Below the pieces are notes generated by a model. The model saw only the letters and a list, made by a program, of their open reading frames with translations, was not told the origin of the DNA and made no database searches. A stretch of DNA of 64,000 nt from Pseudoalteromonas sp. MMG007 (GTDB lineage: Bacteria > Pseudomonadota > Gammaproteobacteria > Enterobacterales > Alteromonadaceae), in contig NZ_JAGJEI010000012.1 of the NCBI RefSeq assembly GCF_018100985.1, positions 62,001 through 126,000 on the forward strand, read 5' to 3'. Positions 9,233 to 20,468 of this stretch are shown here, piece after piece. Each line of letters begins with the position of its first letter. Within the stretch, counting starts at the first letter, position 1. Made by a program: the position numbers and the translations under genes.

Positions 9233-9259
9233 AAAAAGGTGGCTTTAGCCACCTTTTTT
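9233..9259 (+). terminator. Intrinsic terminator of the secreted-protein gene
   Basis: AAAAAGGTGGC-TTTA-GCCACCTTTTTT. Its left arm with flanking GCTTGTGTAAAAAGGTGG is copied three more times in the downstream repeat array (about 9382, 9545, 9638), mostly without a matching right arm. Confidence 0.9.
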
Positions 9260-9319
9260 AATGCCTGGTTTTTGATAGTTTGAATAAGCGTAAGTAAATT
9301 TTGTTGAGCTTAAGTGATT

Positions 9320-9361
9320 AGAAGCTTTGCTTCTCGCGTGAGCAAGCTCGACGCCTACGGT
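9320..9361 (+). repeat. REP-like double hairpin, copy 4
   Basis: AGAAGC-TTT-GCTTCT, then GCGTGAGC-AA-GCTCGACGC, ending CCTACGG. First of four copies between the secreted-protein gene and katG. Confidence 0.8.
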
Positions 9362-9484
9362 GGATGATTTAACGCTTGATGTAAAAAGGTGGGTTTGGTT
9401 ACCTTTTTTATAACTATAGGAAAAGCTTGAATAAGTGCAGCTAAAAATTTAAGTATAGGTGGGCTTTATTGGGCGTAAGTGACT

Positions 9485-9526
9485 AGAAGCTTTGCTTCTC
9501 GCGTGAGCAAGCTCAACGCCTGCGGT
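9485..9526 (+). repeat. REP-like double hairpin, copy 5
   Basis: AGAAGC-TTT-GCTTCT with GCGTGAGC-AA-GCTCAACGCC. Lies 165 bases after the previous copy, the interval including a partial terminator-like AAAAAGGTGGG...TTACCTTTTTT at 9386-9411. Confidence 0.8.
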
Positions 9527-9577
9527 ATGTGATTTAACGCTTGTGTAAAAAGGTGGGTTTGTTGAGCGTAAGTGATT

Positions 9578-9619
9578 AGAAGCTTCGCTTCTCGCGTGAG
9601 CAAGCTCGACGCCTACGGT
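9578..9619 (+). repeat. REP-like double hairpin, copy 6
   Basis: AGAAGC-TTC-GCTTCT with GCGTGAGC-AA-GCTCGACGCC; 93 bases after copy 5, together with the flanking TTAACGCTT and AAAAAGGTGG units, so the repeated unit is larger than the hairpins. Confidence 0.8.
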
Positions 9620-9670
9620 GGGTGATTTAACGCTTTATGTAAAAAGGTGGTTTGTTAAGTGCAAGTGATT

Positions 9671-9712
9671 AGAAGCTTTGCTTCTCGCGTGAGCAAGCTC
9701 GGCGCCTGCGGT
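9671..9712 (+). repeat. REP-like double hairpin, copy 7
   Basis: AGAAGC-TTT-GCTTCT with GCGTGAGC-AA-GCTCGGCGCC; 93 bases after copy 6. Followed directly by the terminator that serves katG. Confidence 0.8.
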
Positions 9713-9732
9713 ATGTGATTTAACGCTTAAAT

Positions 9733-9759
9733 AAAAAGGTGGCATTGGCCACCTTTTTT
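9733..9759. terminator. Intrinsic terminator downstream of katG
   Basis: AAAAAGGTGGC-ATTG-GCCACCTTTTTT, 17 bases beyond the katG stop on the minus strand; T-runs on both strands. Nearly the same as the terminator at 9233. Confidence 0.88.
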
Positions 9760-9775
9760 AGTTTTACCACGTAGA

Positions 9776-11965
<2,190 letters not shown>

Positions 11966-12339
11966 TTATTTATTTAAATTATTTATTTACTATTTCTTTA
12001 TAAATCGATATTTAACGGTTAGTGCGCTTTTTATAATCTGTACTAGTAATATAGGCATCCCCCCCGTTATTAGCTACCTATAAACATTTAATTAAATCGA
12101 TTGATACTATTGATAATTCAGATGTTCGTACGAATTTATCTCAGATTTGCATAAAACCATTTAATTGAGGAGCAAACTTAAAATAGTGCACTATTTTGCA
12201 AAGAGCTAAATTTTCGGAAGGCAATTTTTATTTGTGAAACAGGGCAACTATCAACGCTTAAAACCTAGTTTGTAGCGCATTTAAAACTTATAAATTAATT
12301 TTAAACATTCACTGATCTAATTTACGAAAGCGGGCGTAA

Positions 12340-12470
12340 TGGTATGTGAAGGGTTTGAAAGTGGCCTTGGTTTACCAAAGCGCACATTGGAACACCCCCC
12401 TTCACCATGAAATTGTAGTTATTATGAAAAAGGTGTATTACTAAGCCCAATGCACCTTTTCTTTTATTTT
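12340..12470 (+). ncRNA. Candidate structured small RNA ending in an intrinsic terminator
   Basis: The 720-base gap between katG and the TPR gene has no plus-strand gene, yet carries a folded block: outer arms GTGAAGGG (12346-12353) and CCCTTCAC (12398-12405) enclosing a CTTGGT-TT-ACCAAAG hairpin, followed by a 12-bp stem AAAAGGTGTATT/AATGCACCTTTT (12428-12460, one G-U pair) and CTTTTATTTTT. That is an intrinsic terminator on the plus strand only. No known RNA family was recognised; the 5' end is a guess. The rest of 11957-12330 is AT-rich, presumably including the katG promoter. Confidence 0.4.
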
Positions 12471-12573
12471 TAACTAATTGAATTAAGTTAAGTAATTGTT
12501 CAGATAGATTCAGTTAGCATGTAGTTGTTCTCCTGTGAACCCTTACGACATATTGTTGTTTTAAGCAGTTTTT

Positions 12574-12602
12574 GCCAGCTCTCCTTGAGCTGGCTTTTTT
12601 TT
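12574..12602 (+). terminator. Stand-alone intrinsic terminator upstream of the TPR gene
   Basis: GCCAGCTC-TCCTT-GAGCTGGC followed by eight T on the plus strand. No coding frame precedes it for over 600 bases on this strand, so it probably ends a short RNA that starts after 12470, or reinforces termination of the candidate RNA at 12340. Confidence 0.8.
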
Positions 12603-12679
12603 GCCTGTTTTAATTGGGTAAGATTGTGCCCCCGTGTTAAAGTATTTGTAATACTCAATTAATTTAACTAGGCGTACCA

Positions 12680-13570
12680 ATGCGTTATTACCTCTATTTT
12701 GTTTGTGTGTGTTTTACACTCTTTATTTCTTCAGCTTATGCTGCAGAGCAAGTTTCTCAAGCCCCTACAGCACAACAAGAGCAGCAAGCTCTTGAGCAAC
12801 TTAAAGAGCCAATGTACAAACCACTAATGGAGCGTTACATTCTTGATGAACTAAAAGCCGTTCGACAAGATCAGCAAAAGCTTCGCGAAGATGTAACTAA
12901 GCAAGTAACGCACGCCCAATTAGATACCGCCGATCGCGCTTTAACCTACACTACCGACACTATTAATAATGTATTTTTTATAATTACGGCTACCGCTTCT
13001 ATTTTGGTATTGGTGGGCTGGAACTCTTTGCGTGATGTTAAAAACAAAGTAGAAGATATAGTAAATACACGTGTTAGCGTTATTACTGACGAGTACGAAG
13101 ATCGCTTAAAAATTCTTGAAGAAAAGCTACGCGTACGTTCAGAAGAAATTCTTAGTAACCAAGAACGTATATCGGTTACAAACGAAGTGCACTCACTGTG
13201 GATGCGTGCCAATTTAGAAAGTGACTTTGCTAACAAAATTGAAATTTTTGACGAAATACTTAATCGTAAACCAGAAGACGTTGAAGCGATTGCGTACAAA
13301 GCCGATGCACTGCTTGAAATTAACGAAACAGCACAAGCCATTGAACTTTGTAACCAAGCCATTGATATAGATAGTGATTACGGTTATGCATATTGGCAGC
13401 GTGCCTGTGCTTATGCCCTTACACACAAACATGCCGACGCCTTAGCCGATATTAAAATGGCACTTGAGTATTCACCTAATTTACGAAATGAGCTATTGCA
13501 TGAAAGTGCATTTGCAAGCCTGCATGACAACGATAGCTTTAATATTATTGTAGCGGGTGAGCAAGCATAG
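12680..13570 (+). CDS. Signal-peptide, membrane-anchored TPR protein
   Basis: 296 residues. N-terminal signal sequence (MRYYLYFVCVCFTLFISSAYA, cleavage before AEQ), a Gln-rich linker, one membrane segment near 95-115 (NVFFIITATASILVLVGW), a coiled coil about 118-165 (charged heptad-like EDIVNTR...EDRLKILEEKLRVRSEE), then tetratricopeptide repeats around 180-290 with the usual A/Y/A spacing (AIAYKADALLEINETAQAIELC, YAYWQRACAYALTHKHADAL). TPRs bind partner proteins, here most likely in the cytoplasm or as an anchored scaffold; topology is not certain. No enzymatic motif. Terminator follows at 13605. Confidence 0.82.
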   Translation: MRYYLYFVCVCFTLFISSAYAAEQVSQAPTAQQEQQALEQLKEPMYKPLMERYILDELKAVRQDQQKLREDVTKQVTHAQLDTADRALTYTTDTINNVFFIITATASILVLVGWNSLRDVKNKVEDIVNTRVSVITDEYEDRLKILEEKLRVRSEEILSNQERISVTNEVHSLWMRANLESDFANKIEIFDEILNRKPEDVEAIAYKADALLEINETAQAIELCNQAIDIDSDYGYAYWQRACAYALTHKHADALADIKMALEYSPNLRNELLHESAFASLHDNDSFNIIVAGEQA

Positions 13571-13604
13571 TAAGTTAGCTTTGTACTTAACGTTGCTGGT
13601 ATTT

Positions 13605-13628
13605 AAAAAAGGGCTTAGGCCCTTTTTT
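13605..13628 (+). terminator. Terminator after the TPR gene
   Basis: AAAAAAGGGC-TTAG-GCCCTTTTTT, 35 bases after the stop; symmetric, so it may also act on the minus strand for the convergent gene at 13709. Confidence 0.9.
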
Positions 13629-13708
13629 AGTACATGCGAATTGGATTTTAAAAGTTAAGTAAACAAATATGTTAACTGTGAATGTGCAGCGACTTAAATG
13701 GTGTGCGT

Positions 13709-14029
13709 TTATCGCTTAAAGTATAGGTCGATGGCTTTAGTGAGCAGCTCGTCGAGTTGCTCTTCAAACTCTTCCATATTAATTTCAAAGTGTTTTAAAT
13801 ATGCGCGAGCCTGCACAAGAGATAGGTTACGGCTGTTTACACTGTATTGCCGCTCATCAATAGTTTTGTCGTGACGAGGTAAAAATACAAACTGTGCATA
13901 AAAAGGGGATTTAATATGCTTATTAGCAAAGCGACAGAAATCTTCAATATGCTCAACGCCTTGCGGCCCAAGGCAACCTGGCTCAATGCGATACATTAAG
14001 CGAATTTTTTTTTCGTCATTTATTTGCAT
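13709..14029 (-). CDS. Conserved-looking hypothetical protein
   Basis: 106 residues, no signal peptide or membrane segment. Charged, mixed alpha/beta look: MYRIEPGCLGPQGVEHIEDFC, then a strand FYAQFVFLPRHD and a helical C-terminus ending in DELLTKAIDLYFKR. I do not recognise a family. It lies 9 bases downstream of the NTF2-like gene on the same strand, so they are probably co-transcribed. Confidence 0.7.
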   Translation of the reverse strand: MQINDEKKIRLMYRIEPGCLGPQGVEHIEDFCRFANKHIKSPFYAQFVFLPRHDKTIDERQYSVNSRNLSLVQARAYLKHFEINMEEFEEQLDELLTKAIDLYFKR

Positions 14030-14038
14030 ACTTACCCT

Positions 14039-14788
14039 TTATCTAAAAAACAGCACACGTACTATTTTTCCATCTTTTATTTGGTAGCTCGATATAAGCT
14101 CTGAGCGTTTATCAATTACATTTTCGTCGGTTGAGCAAGTTTCTGATAGCTCGTGATCTATTACAATATCGCCGTGCACTATGCGTTTGATTGGCGATGA
14201 GTGAATACACTTTAGCTTTTTAAACATTAGCCCGTAGCGTGCTATTAGTTTTTCTTTTCCTTTAAATAGTAGCTCATTTGGGAAAATATAAAACTCTACA
14301 TCTTCATCATATACACGTAAAAACTCTTCAATGTTGCGTGCGTTATATGCTTTTATTAACTGCTCTACTACAGCTAGAGATTCGCGTGACTGCTTAGCTT
14401 TAGTTTGCTGTTTAACTGTTAGGGCTTCTTTAGCTTGTGTTACTGCTTTTTCGGCTTCTGCTACGGCTACGGCTTTTTCTATTTTGTTTTTAGGTTTTAC
14501 AGCTGGTTTACTTTGCTCGTTACCTAAAACTTTGGAATCATCCGGTTTGGTGTTATCAATAACTGGCTTTTTGAGCTCAGGTTCTTTGTACTCAAGCGTA
14601 TTAAGTTTATCTTCTGTTTTAGTTTCAGCCACTGATTGCTGCTCTTCAACTATTTTACTTTCAGTGTTTACTTGCTCTGCTTGAGTTGGTTGTGCTTTTT
14701 TTTGCTCAGACTCGGTTTGATCGGCAGCATAAGTAATAAGCGCAACGGTAGTAGCTAACGAGGCCAAAATGATTGATAACGGTTTCAT
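14039..14788 (-). CDS. Secreted protein with SnoaL/NTF2-like domain
   Basis: 249 residues from ATG 14788, which follows AGGAAAGTT and begins a signal peptide (MKPLSIILASLATTVALITYA, cleavage before AD). The in-frame extension to 14833 enters a MITE-like repeat and is discarded. Residues about 25-135 are a low-complexity Lys/Glu/Ala/Gln linker; the C-terminal 110 residues (VVEQLIKAYNARNIEEFLRVY...KGKEKLIARYG...SYQIKDGKIVRVLFF) match the cone-shaped SnoaL-like/NTF2 fold. Such domains bind or isomerise small ligands; which one is not indicated. Confidence 0.82.
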   Translation of the reverse strand: MKPLSIILASLATTVALITYAADQTESEQKKAQPTQAEQVNTESKIVEEQQSVAETKTEDKLNTLEYKEPELKKPVIDNTKPDDSKVLGNEQSKPAVKPKNKIEKAVAVAEAEKAVTQAKEALTVKQQTKAKQSRESLAVVEQLIKAYNARNIEEFLRVYDEDVEFYIFPNELLFKGKEKLIARYGLMFKKLKCIHSSPIKRIVHGDIVIDHELSETCSTDENVIDKRSELISSYQIKDGKIVRVLFFR

Positions 14789-14820
14789 AACTTTCCTAAA
14801 ATGAACACTAAACACGTGTA

Positions 14821-14982
14821 ATACCAATTGCATTAAATAAGTGATCTGTTATAGCGTCAAGAAAATAGCACAATAACAACGCGAAAATTGTGACATATAG
14901 CTGTTTTATATGAATAATTTTTAACGCAGTTAGTGAGTTATTTAATGCAATAGAATGCTCATATTTTTGATAAAATTGGTAT
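14821..14982. mobile_element. MITE-like element, copy 1 (162 bp)
   Basis: Starts ATACCAAT and ends ATTGGTAT; further in, ATTGCATTAAATAA pairs with TTATTTAATGCAAT. Internal TTTTTAACGCAGTTAGTGA is shared with copies at 20469 and 61540. It has no open frame. It lies just upstream of the NTF2-like gene and may supply or disrupt promoter sequence. Confidence 0.65.
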
Positions 14983-15039
14983 AAGGTTGCAACATAGCAA
15001 ATTTTAACGTTATCGGGTAGCTAATACCATAGCTGAAGC

Positions 15040-15783
15040 TTACCAATACTGCTCTACAGTGATGTTACCGGGATTTTTGCGGCGATTTCGGGTAAAGTTT
15101 TTTGCAAGTAATAAGTTTGTTGTATCTTTTACCATTTGTGGATTTCCGCAAATCATAAATTGAGCGTTGTTAGGTGTAGGCTGTAAGTTTGCATGATCAA
15201 ACAGTCGATTGTTTTCAATGGCGCTAGTAATACGACCGCTAAGGCCTTGTAACGGCTCTTCTCTACTCACTACAGGAATATAGTTAAGTTGCTCTGGGTA
15301 CACTCTTAAAAGCTCATTAATAAGTGCTTGATAGCTTAAATCGTTATTAAAACGTACGCCATGTACTATATTAATGCTTTTGTATTTTTGCCATACATCG
15401 GGTTGCTGCAATATAGATAAAAATGGCCCTATTGCAGTGCCCGTTCCGAGCATCCAAAGCTGATCGCTTTGCGGGATTTCGTCAAGGGTAAAAAAGCCTG
15501 TAGCACGTTGTTCTATAAGTACAGTTTCGCCGGGTTGCAATTTTGCTAAATGCGGCGAAAGCAAACCATCAATAACATTAATTAAATAAAACTCTAGATT
15601 GGGGTTTTCTGGGGCATTTACAAATGAGTAGGCGCGAGCAATACGTTTTTCGCCATCCATTATTGAAAGCTTGGTAAATTGCCCCGCCTTAAATGGCGCT
15701 ATATCTGCGTTAAGCGTTAAACTAAAAAGTGTTTCGCTCCACCATTTTATATCTTTTACTGTTGCTTCTACCCAATTAGACAT
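15040..15783 (-). CDS. fpr: Ferredoxin-NADP+ reductase
   Basis: 247 residues, the usual length for Fpr. FAD domain with RAYSFVNAP (the RxYS flavin-binding pattern), NAD(P) domain with MLGTGTAIGPFLSIL and MICGNPQMV, and the typical C-terminus ending in an aromatic (VEQYW). It moves electrons between NADPH and ferredoxin or flavodoxin in the cytoplasm, including for oxidative-stress repair. Start at ATG 15783 is chosen over 15795 because GGAG precedes it by six bases and the product then starts MSNWVEATV like its relatives. Confidence 0.93.
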   Translation of the reverse strand: MSNWVEATVKDIKWWSETLFSLTLNADIAPFKAGQFTKLSIMDGEKRIARAYSFVNAPENPNLEFYLINVIDGLLSPHLAKLQPGETVLIEQRATGFFTLDEIPQSDQLWMLGTGTAIGPFLSILQQPDVWQKYKSINIVHGVRFNNDLSYQALINELLRVYPEQLNYIPVVSREEPLQGLSGRITSAIENNRLFDHANLQPTPNNAQFMICGNPQMVKDTTNLLLAKNFTRNRRKNPGNITVEQYW

Positions 15784-15983
15784 ATTTAACTCCAAAGCTG
15801 AACAATATCACTGCCGACCTAAAGAATGGTTGTAATTTAAACACTATCATTAAGTGAGATAAACTTACATAACGCACCGTTATATTTAAAAGCTTTAAAA
15901 AGAGGGGTCAATTTGAAGAGGCTTTGCTCTAAACATGCGCAAATCCTAGCACTTTAATAAAGATTAACTCTTTATTTAGGCAT

Positions 15984-16010
15984 AAAAAAAGCCGCATAAA
16001 ATGCGGCTTT
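15984..16010 (-). terminator. Minus-strand terminator downstream of deoD
   Basis: AAAGCCGCAT-TTT-ATGCGGCTTTTTTT when read on the minus strand. Between it and the deoD stop (16010-16140) are two further hairpins, TTCACTTTGG...CCAAAACTTAGTGAA (16028-16060) and CTGAACTCTGG...CCAAAGTTCAG (16091-16129), in the 3' untranslated region. Nothing else is seen from 15784 to 15980 except AT-rich spacer. Confidence 0.85.
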
Positions 16011-16140
16011 GGAGGTTTTAGTCTCACTTCACTTTGGGCGTGTCTCCAAAACTTAGTGAATACGTTACCAAGGAACTGTTATATTTAACCTGAACTCTGG
16101 ATAATAAATCTCTTAACCAAAGTTCAGATTATTTAGTTAA

Positions 16141-16842
16141 TTAGATAGACTCTAATGCAATTTTAACCATTTCGTTAAACGTGCTTTGACGTTCGTCGGC
16201 TGGTGTTGCTTCGCCAGTGATCACGTGGTCACTTACGGTAAATAGTGCCATTGCGTTTGCACCATACTCTGCAGCAACGCCGTATAAGCCGGCTGTTTCC
16301 ATATCTACAGCTAACATACCCAACTTATCTAGGTCTTTGTAGAATGTGTCGTCTGCTTGATAGAAGGTGTCGGTAGTAAATACGTTACCTACTTTTGCTT
16401 TAATACCTAACTCTTTCGCAGCATTTACGCCGTTTAAAAGTAGATCAAAATTAGCAATAGCAGAAAAATCGTAACCACGTACACGTGCACGATTTACATT
16501 TGAATCTGTGCTTGCACCTTGTGCAAAAATCACGTCGCGGATTTTAATGTCGGTACCAATACCGCCACATGTACCAATACGTATAATGTTTTTAACGCCA
16601 AAGCTTACAATTAGTTCGCGTGCATAAATAGACATTGATGGAATGCCCATGCCAGAACCCATAATGCTTACTGGTTTACCTTTATAAGTGCCAGTAAAAC
16701 CGTACATGTTACGAACACCTGTAACCTGTACTGCATCATCTAAAAAGTTTTCAGCAATATATTGCGCACGTAGCGGATCGCCAGGCATTAATACTGTTTC
16801 GGCGAAATCACCAACGTTTGCACTGATATGCGGAGTACTCAT
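16141..16842 (-). CDS. deoD: Purine nucleoside phosphorylase DeoD
   Basis: 233 residues, the hexameric low-molecular-mass type. It phosphorolyses purine (deoxy)nucleosides to base plus (deoxy)ribose-1-phosphate. [12 protein letters not shown] holds the phosphate-binding Arg and [28 protein letters not shown] and [10 protein letters not shown] are family motifs, with Asp of SDH as the catalytic acid. Its ATG shares one base with the deoB stop (TAATG), so the two are translationally coupled; DeoB converts its sugar product to the 5-phosphate. Confidence 0.97.
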   Translation of the reverse strand: MSTPHISANVGDFAETVLMPGDPLRAQYIAENFLDDAVQVTGVRNMYGFTGTYKGKPVSIMGSGMGIPSMSIYARELIVSFGVKNIIRIGTCGGIGTDIKIRDVIFAQGASTDSNVNRARVRGYDFSAIANFDLLLNGVNAAKELGIKAKVGNVFTTDTFYQADDTFYKDLDKLGMLAVDMETAGLYGVAAEYGANAMALFTVSDHVITGEATPADERQSTFNEMVKIALESI

Positions 16843-18074
16843 TAATTGTTTTCCTTTTTATTTGGTGTAGTTAGCTTATCTAAAAAGCTGTCACCGTATT
16901 CAAGCTCAGAAAGGTTAAACCACTGTGCTAGGGTTTGGCCTATATCTGCAAAGCTGTTGCGTTCACCTAATGGTGTGTTATTCATACCTGGCTTATAAGC
17001 TATTACAGGTACGTATTCACGAGTGTGCTCTGAACCTGGAAAGGTTGGGTCACATCCGTGATCGGCAGTGATCATTAATATATCATCTGCATTTAACTGT
17101 TTAAGTATAGTTGGTAAATAGTCATCAAATTCTTTTAATGCTTTTGCATAACCTACTGGGTTACGGCGATGACCAAATTTTTCATCAAAATCTACAAGGT
17201 TAGTAAAAACTAAGCTGCGATCTGGTGCGCTTGAAATAACTTCACTGGTTTTTTCAAGCAAGTTCATAAGCCCTGGTGCTTTGTGCTTTTGAGTTATGCC
17301 CTGATGCGCGTAAATATCTGAAATTTTACCAATACTAATTACTTCGCCGCCATCTTTTGCTAATACATCTAACAACGTTGGCGCTGGCGGAAGTACCGAA
17401 TAGTCACGGCGATTACCTGTACGAGCAAAATCTTGACTATTTGAACCCAAAAATGGCCGCGCAATCACTCGTCCTATATTCATTTCATCAAGTAGCGCCC
17501 GTGCGATTTCGCAAACTTGATAAAGCTTATCTAGGCCGAATGACTCTTCATGCGCGGCTATTTGAAACACGCTATCAGCTGAGGTGTAACAGATTGGCTT
17601 ACCTGTTTTTACGTGCTCTTCACCTAGCTGCTCTAATATGGTGGTTCCTGATGCATGGCAATTGCCTAAAATGCCAGGAATACCAGTGCGAGCAATAAAC
17701 TCGTCTATAAATTCTTGTGGGAAGCTCGGCTGTGTTTTAGGGAAATAACCCCAATCAAATAACACAGGTACACCCGCCATTTCCCAATGACCTGATGGTG
17801 TATCTTTACCGCTCGAAAGTTCTTTAGCATAACCCCAAGCACCTTGCGGTGTTTGACGATCTGATACTAAACACGTTTCCCCACCGGCAGCTTCACATGC
17901 ATCTACTAAACCTAATTTAGATAAATTAGGTAGCGATAGTGCACTGCCCGTTTCGTCATAATATGCTTTAAGTAAGTGAGCGAATGTATTAGCGCCAAGA
18001 TCACCAAATTTGTCTGCATCTGGTGCTGCACCGATTCCTAGGCTATCCGCCATTAAGATAATTGCTCTTGCCAT
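16842..18074 (-). CDS. deoB: Phosphopentomutase DeoB
   Basis: 410 residues. Interconverts (deoxy)ribose-1-phosphate and 5-phosphate. Alkaline-phosphatase-superfamily metal site motifs are visible: [23 protein letters not shown] at the N-terminus, the catalytic Thr region [13 protein letters not shown], and the metal ligands in [11 protein letters not shown] and [22 protein letters not shown]. First gene of a deoB-deoD operon, divergent from udk-nupC. A short inverted repeat at 18130 lies between the two operons. Confidence 0.97.
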   Translation of the reverse strand: MARAIILMADSLGIGAAPDADKFGDLGANTFAHLLKAYYDETGSALSLPNLSKLGLVDACEAAGGETCLVSDRQTPQGAWGYAKELSSGKDTPSGHWEMAGVPVLFDWGYFPKTQPSFPQEFIDEFIARTGIPGILGNCHASGTTILEQLGEEHVKTGKPICYTSADSVFQIAAHEESFGLDKLYQVCEIARALLDEMNIGRVIARPFLGSNSQDFARTGNRRDYSVLPPAPTLLDVLAKDGGEVISIGKISDIYAHQGITQKHKAPGLMNLLEKTSEVISSAPDRSLVFTNLVDFDEKFGHRRNPVGYAKALKEFDDYLPTILKQLNADDILMITADHGCDPTFPGSEHTREYVPVIAYKPGMNNTPLGERNSFADIGQTLAQWFNLSELEYGDSFLDKLTTPNKKENN

Positions 18075-18129
18075 TTTGACCTCACTTTGCTTCTAGGTGG
18101 TTACTTTATCCGCTGATCGAATTTTTCGT

Positions 18130-18147
18130 ACAGGACAAAAGTCCTGT
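18130..18147. promoter_or_regulatory. Inverted repeat between deoB and udk
   Basis: ACAGGAC-AAAA-GTCCTGT, a perfect 7-bp inverted repeat 56 bases upstream of deoB and 119 bases upstream of udk. The position between two divergent nucleoside operons suggests an operator, but it could also be a leader hairpin. It does not resemble the CytR or DeoR sites I know. Confidence 0.4.
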
Positions 18148-18266
18148 TTCATAAAACCTAAACATTATAAATTTGCGTTCTTGAGCGAAGCAAAAGAGAT
18201 TAATCGTGTCTTTTTTGCTATTGTGATCTACCAACAATATATCCTTCTGTGTGGGTGAGAACTTTA

Positions 18267-18899
18267 GTGACACGAACTACAATTATAGCCATAGCTGGCG
18301 CATCTGCGTCTGGCAAATCTCTATTTAGCCAAACTATATACAACGAACTGGTTAACGAGCTTGAACCTGGTGCTATCGCCATTATCGAAGAAGATGCTTA
18401 TTATAAGGATCAGTCTCATTTGCCTATGGCTCATCGTACGCAAACTAACTACGATCATCCTGATGCATTTGAACATGAACTAATGCTTGAGCATTTAACA
18501 CAACTTCGTAGTGGAAACTCTGTAGAAGTACCAACTTATGATTATGCACAGCATACCCGTAGCGATAAAACGCGACGTGTACCGGCTGCTAAAATCTTAA
18601 TAGTAGAAGGTATTTTATTACTGAGCGATAAAGCGCTTAATAAAGAATTTGATATCAAGGTGTTTATTGATACACCTTTAGATATTTGCTTAATGCGACG
18701 TATGCAACGTGATATGGAGCAAAGAGGCAGAACATTACAATCTGTTGTTGAGCAATATCAAGCAACTGTTAGACCGATGTTTTATCAATTTATTGAGCCT
18801 TCTAAGCATAACGCTGATTTAGTTGTGACTCGAGGCGGTATGAACCGTGTTGCGATTGATATTATTAAAAGTAAAATCAAGTATTTACTACAAGAATAA
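18267..18899 (+). CDS. udk: Uridine kinase
   Basis: 210 residues, cytoplasmic. It phosphorylates uridine and cytidine to the monophosphates. P-loop [10 protein letters not shown] (9-18), [20 protein letters not shown] substrate-binding region, and [13 protein letters not shown] lid. Of three in-frame GTG codons (18249, 18255, 18267) the last is preferred: it follows GGTGAG by seven bases and gives [11 protein letters not shown], close to the 213-residue E. coli enzyme. It lies 11 bases before nupC, fitting uptake and phosphorylation of nucleosides as one unit. Confidence 0.93.
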   Translation: MTRTTIIAIAGASASGKSLFSQTIYNELVNELEPGAIAIIEEDAYYKDQSHLPMAHRTQTNYDHPDAFEHELMLEHLTQLRSGNSVEVPTYDYAQHTRSDKTRRVPAAKILIVEGILLLSDKALNKEFDIKVFIDTPLDICLMRRMQRDMEQRGRTLQSVVEQYQATVRPMFYQFIEPSKHNADLVVTRGGMNRVAIDIIKSKIKYLLQE

Positions 18900-18910
18900 T
18901 AACGGGAAAC

Positions 18911-20143
18911 ATGGGTATGACAACATTAATGAGCTTAGTGGGCATGGTTGTGCTGCTAAGTATTGCTTTTGCGGCTTCAACTAACCGCAAAGCAATTAGT
19001 TTAAGAACCGTTGGCATAGCGTTTGCTATGCAAGTCGTTATTGGCGGTTTTGTTCTGTTTTTTGAAGCAGGAAAAAATGTATTAACAAGCATGTCTGCAG
19101 CCGTTTCATCGGTTATTGGTTATGCAAATGACGGTATTGGGTTTTTATTTGGCCCGCTAGCGTCACAAGATACGTTAGGTTTTATATTCGCAATTCAAGT
19201 ATTGCCGGTTATTGTGTTTTTCTCAGCGCTTGTCGCTGTTTTATATCACCTTGGCATTATGGATTGGATAATTAGAATTTTAGGCGGTGGTTTACAAAAG
19301 CTTTTGAAAACCTCGCGTACAGAATCGCTTTCAGCAACGGCCAATATTTTTGTGGGCCAAACTGAAGCACCGCTAATAGTTAAGCCATTTATAGCAACAA
19401 TGACTAAGTCTGAATTGTTTGCAGTAATGGTAGGTGGTTTAGCCACTGTAGCAGGCTCTGTTATGGCCGGTTACGTAATTATTGGTGTAGACCTTAAGTA
19501 TCTTATTGCGGCAAGCTTTATGGCCGCGCCGGGTGGTTTTTTAATGGCAAAAATGATTGTGCCAGAAACAGAAACTCCTAAAGATAACTTAGCAGATTTA
19601 GATTTAAGTGATCATGATAAACCAGTTAATGTAATCGATGCAGCTGCATCAGGCGCAGCTAACGGCATGCATCTAGCACTTAACGTAGGTGCAATGCTAC
19701 TTGCCTTCGTGGCGTTAATTGCTCTACTAAACGGTTTATTAGGCGGCGTTGGCGGGTGGTTCGATTACCCAACATTGACGCTTCAAGAAATATTAGGCTA
19801 TTTATTTGCTCCTGTTGCATGGTTACTCGGTGTACCGTGGGATGAAGCAATTATAGCCGGCAGCTTTATTGGTCAAAAGATAGTAGTAAACGAGTTTGTT
19901 GCTTACTTAGACTTTATAAATTATCGCGATACGTTAAGTGCTCACACGCAAGCAATTGTTACTTTTGCATTGTGTGGATTTGCTAACTTATCATCGATAG
20001 CCATTTTACTAGGTGGGTTAGGCGGTATGGCGCCTAGCAGGCGGAAGGATATCGCACGCTTAGGGCTCAGAGCAGTGTTAGCAGGATCTATGGCTAACCT
20101 TATGAGTGCAGCAATTGCTGGGTTTTTCCTCTCGCTAGCTTAG
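18911..20143 (+). CDS. nupC: Concentrative nucleoside transporter NupC family
   Basis: 410 residues, inner-membrane protein with many hydrophobic segments starting with [21 protein letters not shown] family signatures are present: [27 protein letters not shown] (nucleoside-contacting GQTEAP) and [14 protein letters not shown]. It imports nucleosides by ion symport. Start at ATG 18911 after GGGAAAC; ATG 18917 is an alternative. Operon partner of udk, with a terminator at 20221. Confidence 0.93.
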   Translation: MGMTTLMSLVGMVVLLSIAFAASTNRKAISLRTVGIAFAMQVVIGGFVLFFEAGKNVLTSMSAAVSSVIGYANDGIGFLFGPLASQDTLGFIFAIQVLPVIVFFSALVAVLYHLGIMDWIIRILGGGLQKLLKTSRTESLSATANIFVGQTEAPLIVKPFIATMTKSELFAVMVGGLATVAGSVMAGYVIIGVDLKYLIAASFMAAPGGFLMAKMIVPETETPKDNLADLDLSDHDKPVNVIDAAASGAANGMHLALNVGAMLLAFVALIALLNGLLGGVGGWFDYPTLTLQEILGYLFAPVAWLLGVPWDEAIIAGSFIGQKIVVNEFVAYLDFINYRDTLSAHTQAIVTFALCGFANLSSIAILLGGLGGMAPSRRKDIARLGLRAVLAGSMANLMSAAIAGFFLSLA

Positions 20144-20220
20144 AAACTTATTGAGATGAACTCAGGTGTTGCAAAACAAGAAGATAGTCCTTTAAGGGGT
20201 TAAAGTACTATCTGACTTGA

Positions 20221-20258
20221 ACGATACTTCACCAAGGGCCGCAAGGCCCTTTTATCGT
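20221..20258 (+). terminator. Terminator after nupC
   Basis: ACGATA...AAGGGCC-GCAA-GGCCCTT-T-TATCGT followed by TTTT; inner stem of seven pairs plus an outer six-base pairing. Confidence 0.82.
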
Positions 20259-20468
20259 TTTAGGGCTTTAATAATTAACCTTCCTTCTGTTTACTCACCT
20301 TCCCACAAGCAAACTCTACACAAGTCTTTAAATACCCTTTAAGCCGCTATTATTACAAACATAGTAACTCATTCTATTTAACCAGAGATCTGGTTATTAA
20401 AACTCTTAGCGCTGTACACAGCTTTGCATGCCATGAGAATATCTTCAAACCTTAGGTTATCTTACCTA

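Noticed and set aside
9312..9729. REP array as a possible CRISPR
   Set aside because: The units are palindromic, spacings are irregular (165, 93, 93) and the intervening sequence is repeated rather than unique; no cas genes nearby.
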